A program made the translations under genes and the position numbers. Under the pieces are notes generated by a model. It was not told the DNA's origin. It did no database searches and saw only the letters and a list, made by a program, of their open reading frames with translations. 64,000 bases of DNA from Dechloromonas sp. A34 (GTDB taxonomy: Bacteria; Pseudomonadota; Gammaproteobacteria; Burkholderiales; Rhodocyclaceae): contig NZ_CP102486.1 of the NCBI RefSeq assembly GCF_026261605.1, forward strand, positions 2,976,001 to 3,040,000, in the 5' to 3' direction. Below are positions 1-9,445 of this stretch, piece by piece. The first letter of the stretch is position 1, and each line of letters begins with the position of its first letter.

Positions 1-133
1 GATTGTCACGATATGTGCGGAAACGAACATACCAACTGCGAATTTCTGACTATAGTTTTTCCATTGGCATAAGACGTTCGGGTTTTTGCCCGAGATGCAG
101 TTCCAGAAAAAATGCCAGGGGAGCACGGTTGCG

Positions 134-2719
134 ATGGTTTTAATTGACAGGCCAAAAGAGAACTTAATTCTGGCGGCGCTCGCCGGCGCTCAGTATGAGC
201 GGCTGGTCGACAATCTCGAATTCATCCAGCTCGAACCGGGGCAGGTTCTCTACGACGCGGGAGATCGTCCGGGATATCTCTATTTCCCGACGACTTCGAT
301 TGTTTCGCTGGTGTTCACCACGATCAACGGTTCGACGGCAGAGTTGGCGATTGCCGGCAATGACGGGCTGGTTGGCGTTCCGATGGTTCTCGGCGGGCAA
401 ACCACGACCCATCGCGCCGTCGTGCAATGTGGCGGTCATACCTATCGGCTGAGGGCCGACCTGGCCCGCTGGGAGCTGGATCAGCCGGGCGGATTGCAGC
501 AACTATCATTGCGCTACACCCAGGCCTTGATGACCCAGATGGCCCAGAGTGTCGTCTGCAATCGGCACCATTCGATCAAGCAGCAGCTATGCCGCTGGCT
601 CTTGCTAAGCCTGGACCGTCTGCCGGGCAACCAGCTCAACATGACGCAGGAACTGATCGCCGGCATGCTCGGCGTGCGGCGCGAGGCGGTAACCGAGGCC
701 GCAGGGAAGCTGCAGGCCGCCGGCCTGATTCAATACAGCCGGGGCCGGATCACGGTTATCGACCGGGCCGGTATCGAGGCGCAAGTCTGTGAGTGTTACG
801 CCGTGGTGAAGGGCGAACTGGATCGCCTGTCTCGACTGGCACCGGATGAGGAGGCCAGTGACCGGGTCCGGCCGAACCTGGCGCCCCTGCGTCAGCGGGC
901 CGAGTTGCAGCTCCAGGAAACCGGGCCGCCGGAGTTGGGCCAGGAGACTGATGCCGTACGGCTGTTGCATGAGCTCCAGGTCCATCAGATCGAACTTGAA
1001 ATCCAGCTTGAAGAACTGCGCAGCATCAGTGGCGAGGCTTGTGCACTGCGCGACCGCTACGCCGACATCTATGATTTCGCGCCGGTCAGCTATTTCACGC
1101 TGAGTGCTCAAGGCACCATTCTCGATCTCAATCTTGCCGCCGCCATCCTGCTCGGCATCAAGCGCTCAGAGCAACGCAAGCATCGCTTCGCGGCCTTTGT
1201 CGCAACGTCATGCCTGAGCGAATTCAACTCTTTTCTCACCGGCGTTCTGAGCGGCCGCAGCAAGAAGGTATGCGAAATTACGCTGCTGCCAACCCGGCAG
1301 CGTCCGCAGGCGAGCATCAGAATCGAGGCCGTCTCGGACGAGAACGGTCAGGAGTGCCGGATGGTGGCGATCGATGTCTCCGCGGAAAGGCAAGCCGAAA
1401 AGCTGCTGGCGGATCGGGAGCACTACCTGCGCACCTTGCTCGACAACTTCCCGTTCATGGCCTGGCTGAAAGACGACCAGGGGCATTTCCTGGCTGCTAA
1501 TCGGGCTTTTTCTTCCGCTGGGCTGGAGGAGGACGAGTGGGCTGATGATCAAGCCGTGCTGGCCGGCGGTTCCAGCCAGCCGGTGGAGTCGATGATCGAA
1601 ACGGACGGACTGCGTCGGTGGTTCGAGATATATCAGGCGCCGGTCCAGTCGGGGGACTTGTTGGGGACGGTTGGTTTTTCGCGGGACATCACCGAGCGCA
1701 AGGAGCTCGAGCTGGCATTACAGGATAGCAATGCCTTGAAGCGCTCGATCCTGAATTCCGTGCCGACGGCGATTGCCGTCGTCGATGGCGATGGCGTGAT
1801 TCTCGTGGTCAACGACCATTGGCGCGAATTTTCACGGGAAAACGGTATTGATCCGGGTAGTGCTGCGCCGCACACCGATGTCGGCGCCAATTACCTCGCC
1901 GTCTGCCAGGCCGGCATCGATGCCATGTCTCCTGGCGCACTGGCTGCCTACGACGGCATTCAGGCCGTCCTCAACGGAAAGTTGCCGAGCTTTCGCATGG
2001 AATACCAGTGCCCGTCACCAAAGCAGAACCGCTGGTACTTGATGACCGTCACGCCGCTCATGCAGAACGCGCGCGATGGCGCGGTTATCACGCACACGGA
2101 TCTCACCGAGCGCAAGGCGATGGAGAGACAGATTCGCGAGCAGGCGTTCCACGATCCGCTCACCAAACTACCGAACCGGATCTTGTTCAAGGATCGACTT
2201 CGGTATGCCATGGCGTCCAGTAAACGGAGTGGTCGTTACAGCGCGCTGCTCTTCCTGAATCTGGACCACTTCAGGTCGCTGAACGATAGCCATGGACATG
2301 AAGTGGGCGACCTGTTGCTGATTGAGGTTGCCACTCGCCTGCAAATCGGCGTGCGCGAGATGGACAGCGTAGCTCGCCTCGGTGGCGATGAATTCCTCGT
2401 GATCATCAACGACCTGGATACCGATAAAACCAAGGCTGCCGTCAAGTGCAGTCTCATTGCCGATACTATCCGTACCTCGCTGGCCAAGCCCTATGCGCTG
2501 AAAATCAGGCAGGAGCGCAAGACGAAAACGCTCGAGTATTGTTGCTCGGTGAGTATCGGGGTATGCGTGTTTGTCAATCACGAAGCCAAGCCTGGCGATA
2601 TCCTCAATTGGGCGGATAAAGCCATGAAGCAGGCCAAAGGTTCAGGGCGGAACGTGGTTCGCTTCCACGATGCGGATTTGAAACTGGCTTCGCCTGATCT
2701 TTTAACGGTTCACGGGTGA
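134..2719 (+). CDS. Crp/Fnr-type DNA-binding domain fused to PAS domains and a GGDEF diguanylate cyclase
   Basis: About 861 residues. Residues 1-215 resemble the Crp/Fnr family: a cyclic-nucleotide-binding-like beta roll, then a winged helix-turn-helix around residues 175-215 (MTQELIAGMLGVRREAVTEA). Three PAS-like segments follow (about 309-420, 425-530, 535-665), then a GGDEF domain with the intact motif RLGGDEF near residue 749 and an RxxD inhibitory site (REMD) five residues before it. No EAL domain follows. The ATG at 134 is preferred over the upstream TTG at 86 because it begins the usual Crp-like N-terminus and has AGGGGAG about ten bases upstream. The expected role is making c-di-GMP from GTP in response to PAS-sensed signals. 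Whether the N-terminal part still binds DNA is unknown. The following gene is a phasin on the same strand, not tightly coupled. Confidence 0.85.
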   Translation: MVLIDRPKENLILAALAGAQYERLVDNLEFIQLEPGQVLYDAGDRPGYLYFPTTSIVSLVFTTINGSTAELAIAGNDGLVGVPMVLGGQTTTHRAVVQCGGHTYRLRADLARWELDQPGGLQQLSLRYTQALMTQMAQSVVCNRHHSIKQQLCRWLLLSLDRLPGNQLNMTQELIAGMLGVRREAVTEAAGKLQAAGLIQYSRGRITVIDRAGIEAQVCECYAVVKGELDRLSRLAPDEEASDRVRPNLAPLRQRAELQLQETGPPELGQETDAVRLLHELQVHQIELEIQLEELRSISGEACALRDRYADIYDFAPVSYFTLSAQGTILDLNLAAAILLGIKRSEQRKHRFAAFVATSCLSEFNSFLTGVLSGRSKKVCEITLLPTRQRPQASIRIEAVSDENGQECRMVAIDVSAERQAEKLLADREHYLRTLLDNFPFMAWLKDDQGHFLAANRAFSSAGLEEDEWADDQAVLAGGSSQPVESMIETDGLRRWFEIYQAPVQSGDLLGTVGFSRDITERKELELALQDSNALKRSILNSVPTAIAVVDGDGVILVVNDHWREFSRENGIDPGSAAPHTDVGANYLAVCQAGIDAMSPGALAAYDGIQAVLNGKLPSFRMEYQCPSPKQNRWYLMTVTPLMQNARDGAVITHTDLTERKAMERQIREQAFHDPLTKLPNRILFKDRLRYAMASSKRSGRYSALLFLNLDHFRSLNDSHGHEVGDLLLIEVATRLQIGVREMDSVARLGGDEFLVIINDLDTDKTKAAVKCSLIADTIRTSLAKPYALKIRQERKTKTLEYCCSVSIGVCVFVNHEAKPGDILNWADKAMKQAKGSGRNVVRFHDADLKLASPDLLTVHG

Positions 2720-2887
2720 TTTCCCGGCCCGTGTGCGGGGGCTGGGGCCAATTGGGCAGAAAGCGTCAAGCTGGTGTAAGTATTGTTTGAGACCATGCTT
2801 GGCGCTTTCAGGCATCCGTTCTTGCAGCGAAGTATTCTGTGTTGTTTGTGTCAAAAAAATGCCGTTTAACTCACTTAGGAGATACCC

Positions 2888-3424
2888 ATGTCGATCAATG
2901 CCGAACAATTTGTCGCTGCCAACAAGGCCGCTGTCGATTCCCTGCTGGCTGTTGCCAACACCGCCCTGGCTTCGGCCGAGCGTATCGCCAGCCTGAACCT
3001 CAATACCGCCCGTGCTGCGCTGGAAGATACGGCCGCCGGTGCCAAGGCCCTGGCCGCCGCCAAGGATCCCAAGGAAGCCGCTGCCGTCCAGGCCTCCCTG
3101 GCTAAACCAGCCATCGAAAAGGCAGTCTCTTACACGCAGTCGATGGTCGAAATCACCAAGCAGACCCAGGAAGAGCTGGCCAAGATGGTCGAAGCCCAGT
3201 TCGGCGGTTTCCAGAAGTCCGTGGCCAGCCTGCTCGAGCAGGCTTCGAAGGCTGCTCCGGCCGGTTCTGAAGGCGCCTTCGCCGCCATCCAGAGCGCGAT
3301 TGCCGCCGCCAATTCGGCTTTCGGCAACATGAATGCAGCGGCCAAGCAGTTCGCCGAAACCGCACAAGCCAACGTTGCCGCCGCAACCAAGGCCACCACT
3401 GCTGCGGCTAAGAAAGCCAAGTAA
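2888..3424 (+). CDS. phaP: Phasin family protein (PHA granule-associated)
   Basis: 178 residues, Ala/Lys-rich and fully helical in character, with the phasin_2 pattern: an N-terminal EQFVAANKAAVDSLLAVANT segment, then amphipathic helices and a C-terminal Ala-Lys tail ending TTAAAKKAK. Length matches the PhaP family (about 180-190). Phasins coat polyhydroxyalkanoate granules in the cytoplasm and control their size and number. The start is well supported by TAGGAGA seven bases upstream. Codon use is strongly biased to GCC, GCT and CTG, as in highly expressed genes. The gene is monocistronic, ended by a strong hairpin at 3445. No PHA synthase or depolymerase lies in the window. Confidence 0.93.
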   Translation: MSINAEQFVAANKAAVDSLLAVANTALASAERIASLNLNTARAALEDTAAGAKALAAAKDPKEAAAVQASLAKPAIEKAVSYTQSMVEITKQTQEELAKMVEAQFGGFQKSVASLLEQASKAAPAGSEGAFAAIQSAIAAANSAFGNMNAAAKQFAETAQANVAAATKATTAAAKKAK

Positions 3425-3444
3425 TTCGCGCTTTCGCTGCCAGG

Positions 3445-3475
3445 AAAGGCCCGGTGACTTCACCGGGCCTTTTTG
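3445..3475 (+). terminator. Rho-independent terminator of the phasin gene
   Basis: A GC-rich inverted repeat (AAGGCCCGGTG, short loop, CACCGGGCCT) is followed directly by a run of five T, 21 bases after the phasin stop codon. Confidence 0.9.
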
Positions 3476-3670
3476 CTTGGTAGCGTAACCAAAGTGTCCT
3501 GGTCTGGCTGATCCGGTCCTGTTGCAGGAGCGATGAACAAGAAAAAGGGCACCAATCCCGCCTCTTTCCATCTAACGGACGGTACGTCAGCCCTTTTCAA
3601 TTTCTGACATCGATTGAAATGCGCTGTGCTTTACCATTTCCTCGGTCATCGGACCGAGGTGGAGAGGACC

Positions 3671-4180
3671 ATGTTAGATGATGATGTACGGTTTCAACTG
3701 ATCAACCAGCGCTACCCTCATATCGGCAAAAAGCTCCTCGCCTTGTGGGAAACGGATGGGGTCGGCGATTACATCAGCGAGTTGCTCGGTGACACGCGCG
3801 GTGGTTCGCGCGCTGGTTTTCCGAAAGATATCGTCGCCACGCTGGAAGCCTTACGCATTGCCCACCTCAGGCTTCACCCCCGCGCCGCGCAAACCTCAGC
3901 CCCGGTTTCAGTTGCGGCTACGCTGGCAGAGAACGAGAACTTCAAGATCGTGAACGAACGGTTCCCGCACATCGGGAGAAAGTTGGCCGGGTTGTGGAGT
4001 TCCCAGGATTTTTCGGCATTTATCAACGAACTGTTCAGCGATACCCGCGGCGGAACGCGACAAGGCTTCCCAAAAGAGGTGTCGGTTGCGCTTTTCAGGC
4101 TGATGCAGGATCACGACCGGTTATATCCAGAGGTCGCTTATGAAGCACAGGATATCTGGAGCCTGAACAATAAGATCTAG
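3671..4180 (+). CDS. Hypothetical protein made of two tandem ~75-residue repeats
   Basis: 169 residues from the ATG at 3671, which has GAGAGG just upstream; a longer version from 3614 lacks a good ribosome site. The protein is an internal duplication. Both halves carry the pattern N-[QE]-R-[YF]-PHIG-[KR]-KL followed by LW, then DTRGG-x-R-x-GFPK and a final L-x-x-H/D-x-x-L-x-P. No signal peptide or membrane segment is visible. I do not recognise a characterised family. The conserved DTRGG and GFPK motifs in both copies suggest a small helical repeat domain with a shared binding surface. The gene stands alone between the phasin gene and a membrane c-di-GMP protein. Confidence 0.75.
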   Translation: MLDDDVRFQLINQRYPHIGKKLLALWETDGVGDYISELLGDTRGGSRAGFPKDIVATLEALRIAHLRLHPRAAQTSAPVSVAATLAENENFKIVNERFPHIGRKLAGLWSSQDFSAFINELFSDTRGGTRQGFPKEVSVALFRLMQDHDRLYPEVAYEAQDIWSLNNKI

Positions 4181-4262
4181 GCCGCCCCGGTGTCGCCGTC
4201 GGGTGCCGGCGAACGTATAGATCATTCCCTGCCGCAAATCTGCCCGGCCTAGCCTGAGCCGA
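4175..4262 (-). pseudogene. Remnant of a low-affinity iron permease 3' end
   Basis: About 85 bases here align with the 3' end of the PF04120-type gene at 11878-12321. Shared blocks include TCGCCGTCGG, TGCCGGCGAA and TGCCGCAA, and the reverse strand still encodes RADLRQG. Beyond that stretch I see no homology. The rest of 4181-4531 holds no gene I can support. Confidence 0.5.
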
Positions 4263-4531
4263 TGCTGTCGCGTTGCCGCACCGTCCGGACAAGGCGTTGC
4301 GAGCCGCTTCTCGAAGCCACGCGCTGAGCCGGCGCCGTGGAAAATTGCGTGCGTTGCCGCGCAGACCAACATAGCTCTTCTCACTAGGCTTGCATTGAAT
4401 ATGGCTGCAGCATCTGTTGCGGAGGATGGGGCAGGGCGTTGACCTGCAACCAGCGCGGCCCACTTTGTGCAATCAGGGGAATCTATTTCGCATTGGAGCA
4501 GCACAACAGATTCAATGATCCGGAACATGCC

Positions 4532-7500
4532 ATGACCTTGAACCAACCATTGCCCCGCAGATGGCGCTTTCTAGCCGAATGGATGTTTCTCCTTGGTGCT
4601 TTGTTGCTGCTGGGTGGATTTCTCGGCTATTTGCAGGTCCAGGAGTACCGGCAGGGCGAGATACTGGAGCGCGAACGTCTGGCGAGTCAGGCTGCGGTCA
4701 TTGAAAAGAATGTAGTGCCGCAACTGCTTCTCGCCAATCGCGTCATTGAACAGATACTTGCCGACCTGCCCAGCTGGCAAGTCGAGAACGATGGCTTCAA
4801 GCGCGCCAATCGCCAGTTGCAGATCATCAACGACGCCATGATCGGGATCTACCCCATCCTGGTCATTCAGGCGGACGGGGCGGTAATCGCATCAAGCAAC
4901 GAGACGCTGGTCGGCATGAACTTCGCCCAGCGTGACTATTTCAAGTCGGCGATCAGGAGTCCCGACCCCGGCATCTTTCAAGTCAGCGCACCGTTCAAGA
5001 CCGCTCTCGGTTCCTGGGTGATCAGTCTGTCGCGAACGATTCGCCGGCCAGACGGCAAATTCGGTGGCATCGTCATTGTCAGCCTGGTGCCCGAGTATTT
5101 TTCCATCCTTCTTGATTCGGTGCGCTATGCGCCTGATATGCGAACGTCGATTGCCCATGGCGACGGCAAGCTGTTCCTGACCTTGCCGCACAACTCGGAA
5201 ACCAATGGAGCGGATCTGGCCAAGCCTGGTAGCTTCTTCATGCGCCACCGGGAGAGTGGCCTGCCCGCCAATGTGTTCAGCGGGACCACTTTTGTGACGG
5301 GGGATGAACGCATGATGGCCTTGCGCACGATCCACCTCCCGACGATGGACAAAGCGCTGGTGGTGGCGGCAAGCCGGGAGTTGGCCGTGCTCTTTGCGCC
5401 GTGGCGAAAAAATTTCCTGGTGCAAGGCATTTTGCTGGGCGTGATCGCGCTATTCGGCTCGCTAGCGCTGTTGCTCACACAAAACCGGCGGCGCGATCAG
5501 TCCCGGGAACGTCGCCTGGCCGAGCATCGGATCAGCGACCTGCTGGAGGAGCAGCGTTTGATTTTCGACAACGCCCACGTCGGCATCGTCATGCTGAACC
5601 ATCGCCAGGTGGTCAAATGCAATCGGCGTCAGGCGGAGATCTTCGGCTACGCTGGGCCGCAGGAGATCGAAGGCCGAAGCACGGAAATGTTTTATTGCTC
5701 GAACGAGCAATTCACTACAGTTGGTGAGCAGTTGTACCCGGAAATGGCGGAACACGGCTTCGCCCAGGTCGAGGCGGAGATGCGCCGAAAGGATGGAACG
5801 CGCATCTGGATCATGATGACCGGCCGCCCGTTGGACCCAACGGCGCCTCTCGACAGTTCGGTCTGGGTGTACACCGACATCACCGCTCGCCGGCTGGCTG
5901 AAACCGAGCAGCGGATCGCCGCCACGGCCTTTGAGGCGCAGGAAGGCATGATGATTACCGACCCCAGCGGTGTCATTCTGCGGGTTAATAGCGCCTTTAC
6001 CGAAATCACCGGCTATACGGCCGTCGAATGCATCGGGCAGACCCCGAACTTTCTGCACTCCGGTCAGCACGATGCCGAGTTCTATCGCACCATGTGGGAG
6101 TGCATCAATCGTACCGGGGGGTGGCGAGGCGAGGTCTGGGACCGGCGCAAGAGTGGCGAAATCTATCCCAAATGGCTGAACATCGTGGCGGTGAAGGGCG
6201 GGGATGGCATTGTCAGCCATTACATCGGTACGCACTTCGATCTCACCGAACGCAAGAAATCCGAAGAAAGGATCAATCAGCTCGCCTTTTTCGACCAGCT
6301 GACCGGCCTGCCCAACCGTACGCTTCTGCATGACCGCCTGAAGCAGACCATGACGGCAAGCGCCCGCAGCGGGAGTTACGGTGCCTTGCTCTTTATCGAC
6401 CTCGATAATTTCAAAACGCTCAACGACACGCTCGGTCATGACATGGGCGATCTGCTGCTCAAACAGGTTGCCCAGCGCTTGACGAGCTGTATCCGTGAAG
6501 GGGACACCGTGGCTCGCCTTGGCGGTGACGAGTTTGTGGTGGTGCTGACCGGCCTGAATTCGAGCGAGCTGGACGCCGTCGCCAATACCGAAATGGTTGC
6601 CGACAAAATTCTCGCTGTACTCAACCATATCTACCGGCTTGGCGATATCGCTCACGCGAGCACGGCAAGCATCGGGGTCACCGTGTTCAAGGGGCAACAG
6701 ACGACAGTCGACGATCTGATGAAACAGGCCGATCTCGCGATGTACAGATCCAAGGAATCGGGACGCAATGCCTCGCACTTCTTCGACCCCCAGATGGAGT
6801 CGTTTGCCAAGGAGCGCGCCGCGCTGGAGAGCGACTTGCGCCTGGCGATCGAGGAGAATCAGTTCGTCCTGCACTATCAGGCTCAGGTAAACGACGGCGG
6901 CCAGGTTACGGGTGCGGAAGTCCTGGTGCGCTGGCTGCATCCGGTGCGCAAGCTGGTCTCGCCGGCCGACTTCATTCCCCTGGCCGAAGAGACCGGGCTG
7001 ATCCTGCCCTTGGGCCACTGGGTTCTGCAGAGCGCTTGCCTGCAACTGGCCCTGTGGGCCAAGCGACCGGAGATGAGCCATCTCAACCTTGCCGTCAATG
7101 TCAGTGCCCGGCAGATACGCCAGGACGATTTTGTCAATGAAGTGCTTTCGCTTCTCGCGGAGACCGGCGCCGATCCGCAACGACTAAAGCTGGAGCTGAC
7201 CGAAAGCCTCCTGGTGCACAACGTCGAGGAGATTATCGAAAAAATGCTGGCCCTGAAGAACCACGGTGTCGGCTTCTCGCTCGATGACTTCGGTACCGGG
7301 TATTCATCGCTGTCCTACCTGAAACGGCTGCCCCTGAGTCAGTTGAAGATCGACCAGTCGTTTGTCCGCGATGTGCTCATCGACCCCAACGATGCGGCGA
7401 TTGCCAGAACGGTCGTGGCACTGGCCCAGAGCCTTGGCCTGGGGGTGATTGCCGAGGGCGTGGAAACGGCAGAGCAAAGGAATTTCCTGGCAGATGCTGG

Positions 7501-7600
7501 CTGCCACGCCTATCAGGGCTATTTCTTCAGCCGGCCGATTCCGATCGATGGCTTCGAGTCGTTTGCCCGTGGCGAACCGGCGGCCAACCTGAAGGCGTAA
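4532..7600 (+). CDS. Membrane-bound sensor with Cache-like, PAS-PAS, GGDEF and EAL domains
   Basis: 1022 residues from the ATG at 4532 (an in-frame upstream start at 4439 would add 31 unlikely residues). A first membrane helix at about 14-33 and a second at about 292-315 flank a periplasmic double-Cache-like sensor. Two PAS domains (about 336-452 and 456-575) precede a GGDEF domain with intact RLGGDEF (near 664) and RxxD inhibitory site (REGD). A C-terminal EAL domain (about 766-1015) has EVL in place of EAL but keeps DDFGTGYSSLSYL and the terminal QGYFFSRP motif. The protein can therefore make and probably also hydrolyse c-di-GMP; which activity dominates cannot be told from sequence. It converges with the reverse-strand gene ending at 7641. 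Confidence 0.9.
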   Translation: MTLNQPLPRRWRFLAEWMFLLGALLLLGGFLGYLQVQEYRQGEILERERLASQAAVIEKNVVPQLLLANRVIEQILADLPSWQVENDGFKRANRQLQIINDAMIGIYPILVIQADGAVIASSNETLVGMNFAQRDYFKSAIRSPDPGIFQVSAPFKTALGSWVISLSRTIRRPDGKFGGIVIVSLVPEYFSILLDSVRYAPDMRTSIAHGDGKLFLTLPHNSETNGADLAKPGSFFMRHRESGLPANVFSGTTFVTGDERMMALRTIHLPTMDKALVVAASRELAVLFAPWRKNFLVQGILLGVIALFGSLALLLTQNRRRDQSRERRLAEHRISDLLEEQRLIFDNAHVGIVMLNHRQVVKCNRRQAEIFGYAGPQEIEGRSTEMFYCSNEQFTTVGEQLYPEMAEHGFAQVEAEMRRKDGTRIWIMMTGRPLDPTAPLDSSVWVYTDITARRLAETEQRIAATAFEAQEGMMITDPSGVILRVNSAFTEITGYTAVECIGQTPNFLHSGQHDAEFYRTMWECINRTGGWRGEVWDRRKSGEIYPKWLNIVAVKGGDGIVSHYIGTHFDLTERKKSEERINQLAFFDQLTGLPNRTLLHDRLKQTMTASARSGSYGALLFIDLDNFKTLNDTLGHDMGDLLLKQVAQRLTSCIREGDTVARLGGDEFVVVLTGLNSSELDAVANTEMVADKILAVLNHIYRLGDIAHASTASIGVTVFKGQQTTVDDLMKQADLAMYRSKESGRNASHFFDPQMESFAKERAALESDLRLAIEENQFVLHYQAQVNDGGQVTGAEVLVRWLHPVRKLVSPADFIPLAEETGLILPLGHWVLQSACLQLALWAKRPEMSHLNLAVNVSARQIRQDDFVNEVLSLLAETGADPQRLKLELTESLLVHNVEEIIEKMLALKNHGVGFSLDDFGTGYSSLSYLKRLPLSQLKIDQSFVRDVLIDPNDAAIARTVVALAQSLGLGVIAEGVETAEQRNFLADAGCHAYQGYFFSRPIPIDGFESFARGEPAANLKA

Positions 7601-7640
7601 GCGGTCAACGCAGGGGGCGCCCGGATTTCGACTGCCTGGT

Positions 7641-9434
7641 TCAGGCTGGTTTCAGCAGGGCAGCGAAATCATCGGCGGGCAGGGGGCGATTGAAGTAATA
7701 GCCTTGTCCTTCGGTACATTGATGGGACTGCAGGAAGGCTAGTTGTTGCGGTGTTTCGATGCCTTCGGCAATGATCCGCAACTTGAGGCTCTTGCCCATG
7801 GCAATGATCGCGCTGACCAGGGAGCCTTCCGTGCTTTCACCATCGATGTCATGGATGAAGGACTGGTCGATTTTCAGCGTATCGACCGGGAAGCGCCGCA
7901 GATAGCTCAGGCTGGAATAGCCGGTACCAAAGTCGTCGATCGCGATCTGCACACCGAGCGCCTTCAGGGCGCGCAGGATTTCAGTGGTCGGCACCGTGTC
8001 CTGCATCAGCCCGCTTTCGGTCATTTCAATTTCGAGACGGCTTGGGTCGAGGCCGGTTTCGTCCAGAATGGCCCTGACGCCAGCGAGAAATCCCTCGCCA
8101 TGGAATTCGGCCGCCGAGACGTTGACGGCGATCTGGCCGAAATTGAGACCGGCTTGCAACCACGCCACCGCCTGACGGCAGGCTTCGCCGAGCACCCACT
8201 TGCCGAGTGGCATGATCAGGCCGCATTTTTCGGCGACATTGATGAACTCGCTCGGAGAAATAACCGGTTGATTGGCCTGTTGCAGGCGAACCAGCGCTTC
8301 GGCACCGGTAATCGCGCCCGACTCGAGATTCACTTTCGGCTGGTAATGCAGGACAAATCCGCCCTCGTCGAGCGCCTGATGCAGCGCATCCTCGACCGAT
8401 CGGCGGGCGACGGCGTGGGTGTTCATGTCCGGCGTGAACATCCGGTAGTTGTTGCGCCCGGATTTCTTGGCCCGATACATCGCCGTGTCGGCATTCCTGA
8501 TTACGGTTTCGGCGTCCTTGCCGTCGTCAGGGTAGAGGCTGATGCCGATGCTCAAGGTGACGTGCAGCCGATGGCCGGCAATCTGGTGCGGCTCGGCCAT
8601 GGTCTTGATCAATTTTTCGGCGGTAGCAACCGCGTCTTGTGCCGCATAGACCTCAGCCAGCAGGACGACGAATTCGTCGCCCCCCTGGCGGCTGACCGTA
8701 TCCGAGTGACGGGGGAGGCAGTCTTGCAGGCGCTGCGCTGCGGACTGCAATAGCTGGTCGCCGATCGCATGTCCGAGCGAGTCGTTGATATGCTTGAAAT
8801 GGTCAAGGTCGAGATACATCAGGGCGACGCGCTTGCCATGCCGCTCGGCCAGGGCGATCGCCTGGGCCAGGCGGTCGTTGAGCAGGACCCGGTTGGGCAA
8901 GCCGGTCAGAAAATCATGCTGGGCCATATACGACATCTGCTCGGTGACGCGTTCCGCCGCCTCGGTCATCGTCTGGGCGCGAACTGTTGCGACGACCAGA
9001 CGTTCGTTCGCTTCCCGCAAGTCGGCCTCGGTGATCGCGCTCAACTCGGCCTTGGCCCGTGCTGCTTGTTCAGTCTGATCGGCAGCTTCCTGGCGAAGAT
9101 CGGCAGCCACTTGACGCAAGTCGGCCGATTCCTGGCGCAAGTCGGCATTTTCCTGGCGCTGGTCGGCCGTTGCCTGGCGCAAGTCGGCATTTTCCTGGCG
9201 CTGGTCGGCCGTTGCCTGGCGCAAGTCGGCATTTTCCTGGCGCTGGTCGGCCGTTGCCTGGCGCCGGTCAGCTTTTTCTTCGCGCTGGTCGGCGATCCGT
9301 TCGTCGGCCAGGAGCGTCGCCTCGCGCTCGCCGAGTATCTTCAGGGCCGCGGTATGCGGCAAGGATTCGCTTGTCTTGGCGGCGGCTGGTTGCCCGGCGG
9401 TGCTGCTGGTACTCGGGACGTTCTTTTTTCGCAT
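7641..9434 (-). CDS. Soluble coiled-coil GGDEF-EAL protein
   Basis: 597 residues. A charged coiled coil (about 45-145) is built from 14-residue repeats of the type ADQRQENADLRQAT. GGDEF follows (motif QGGDEF near 250, RxxD site RHSD), then an EAL domain (about 348-595) with intact EALVR and DDFGTGYSSLSYL. No membrane helix is present. The start at 9434 (MRKKNV) has GAGGAAAG upstream; an ATG 15 bases earlier overlaps the stop of the kaiC-like gene as ATGA, so translation is probably coupled either way. It is the last gene of a three-gene operon with a KaiC-like ATPase. Likely a bifunctional c-di-GMP enzyme whose oligomerisation depends on the repeat coil. Confidence 0.9.
   Translation of the reverse strand: MRKKNVPSTSSTAGQPAAAKTSESLPHTAALKILGEREATLLADERIADQREEKADRRQATADQRQENADLRQATADQRQENADLRQATADQRQENADLRQESADLRQVAADLRQEAADQTEQAARAKAELSAITEADLREANERLVVATVRAQTMTEAAERVTEQMSYMAQHDFLTGLPNRVLLNDRLAQAIALAERHGKRVALMYLDLDHFKHINDSLGHAIGDQLLQSAAQRLQDCLPRHSDTVSRQGGDEFVVLLAEVYAAQDAVATAEKLIKTMAEPHQIAGHRLHVTLSIGISLYPDDGKDAETVIRNADTAMYRAKKSGRNNYRMFTPDMNTHAVARRSVEDALHQALDEGGFVLHYQPKVNLESGAITGAEALVRLQQANQPVISPSEFINVAEKCGLIMPLGKWVLGEACRQAVAWLQAGLNFGQIAVNVSAAEFHGEGFLAGVRAILDETGLDPSRLEIEMTESGLMQDTVPTTEILRALKALGVQIAIDDFGTGYSSLSYLRRFPVDTLKIDQSFIHDIDGESTEGSLVSAIIAMGKSLKLRIIAEGIETPQQLAFLQSHQCTEGQGYYFNRPLPADDFAALLKPA
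9139..9264. repeat. Three tandem 42-bp repeats inside the coiled-coil gene
   Basis: The block beginning AAGTCGGCATTTTCCTGGCG starts at 9139, 9181 and 9223, a period of exactly 42 bases, with more degenerate units on both sides. It encodes a 14-residue coiled-coil unit, so copy-number change keeps the frame. Confidence 0.9.
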
Positions 9435-9445
9435 CGTTTCTTTCC

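Noticed and set aside
9059..9300. CRISPR-like array
   Set aside because: The 42-bp units are directly adjacent without spacers and code for a coiled coil in frame.
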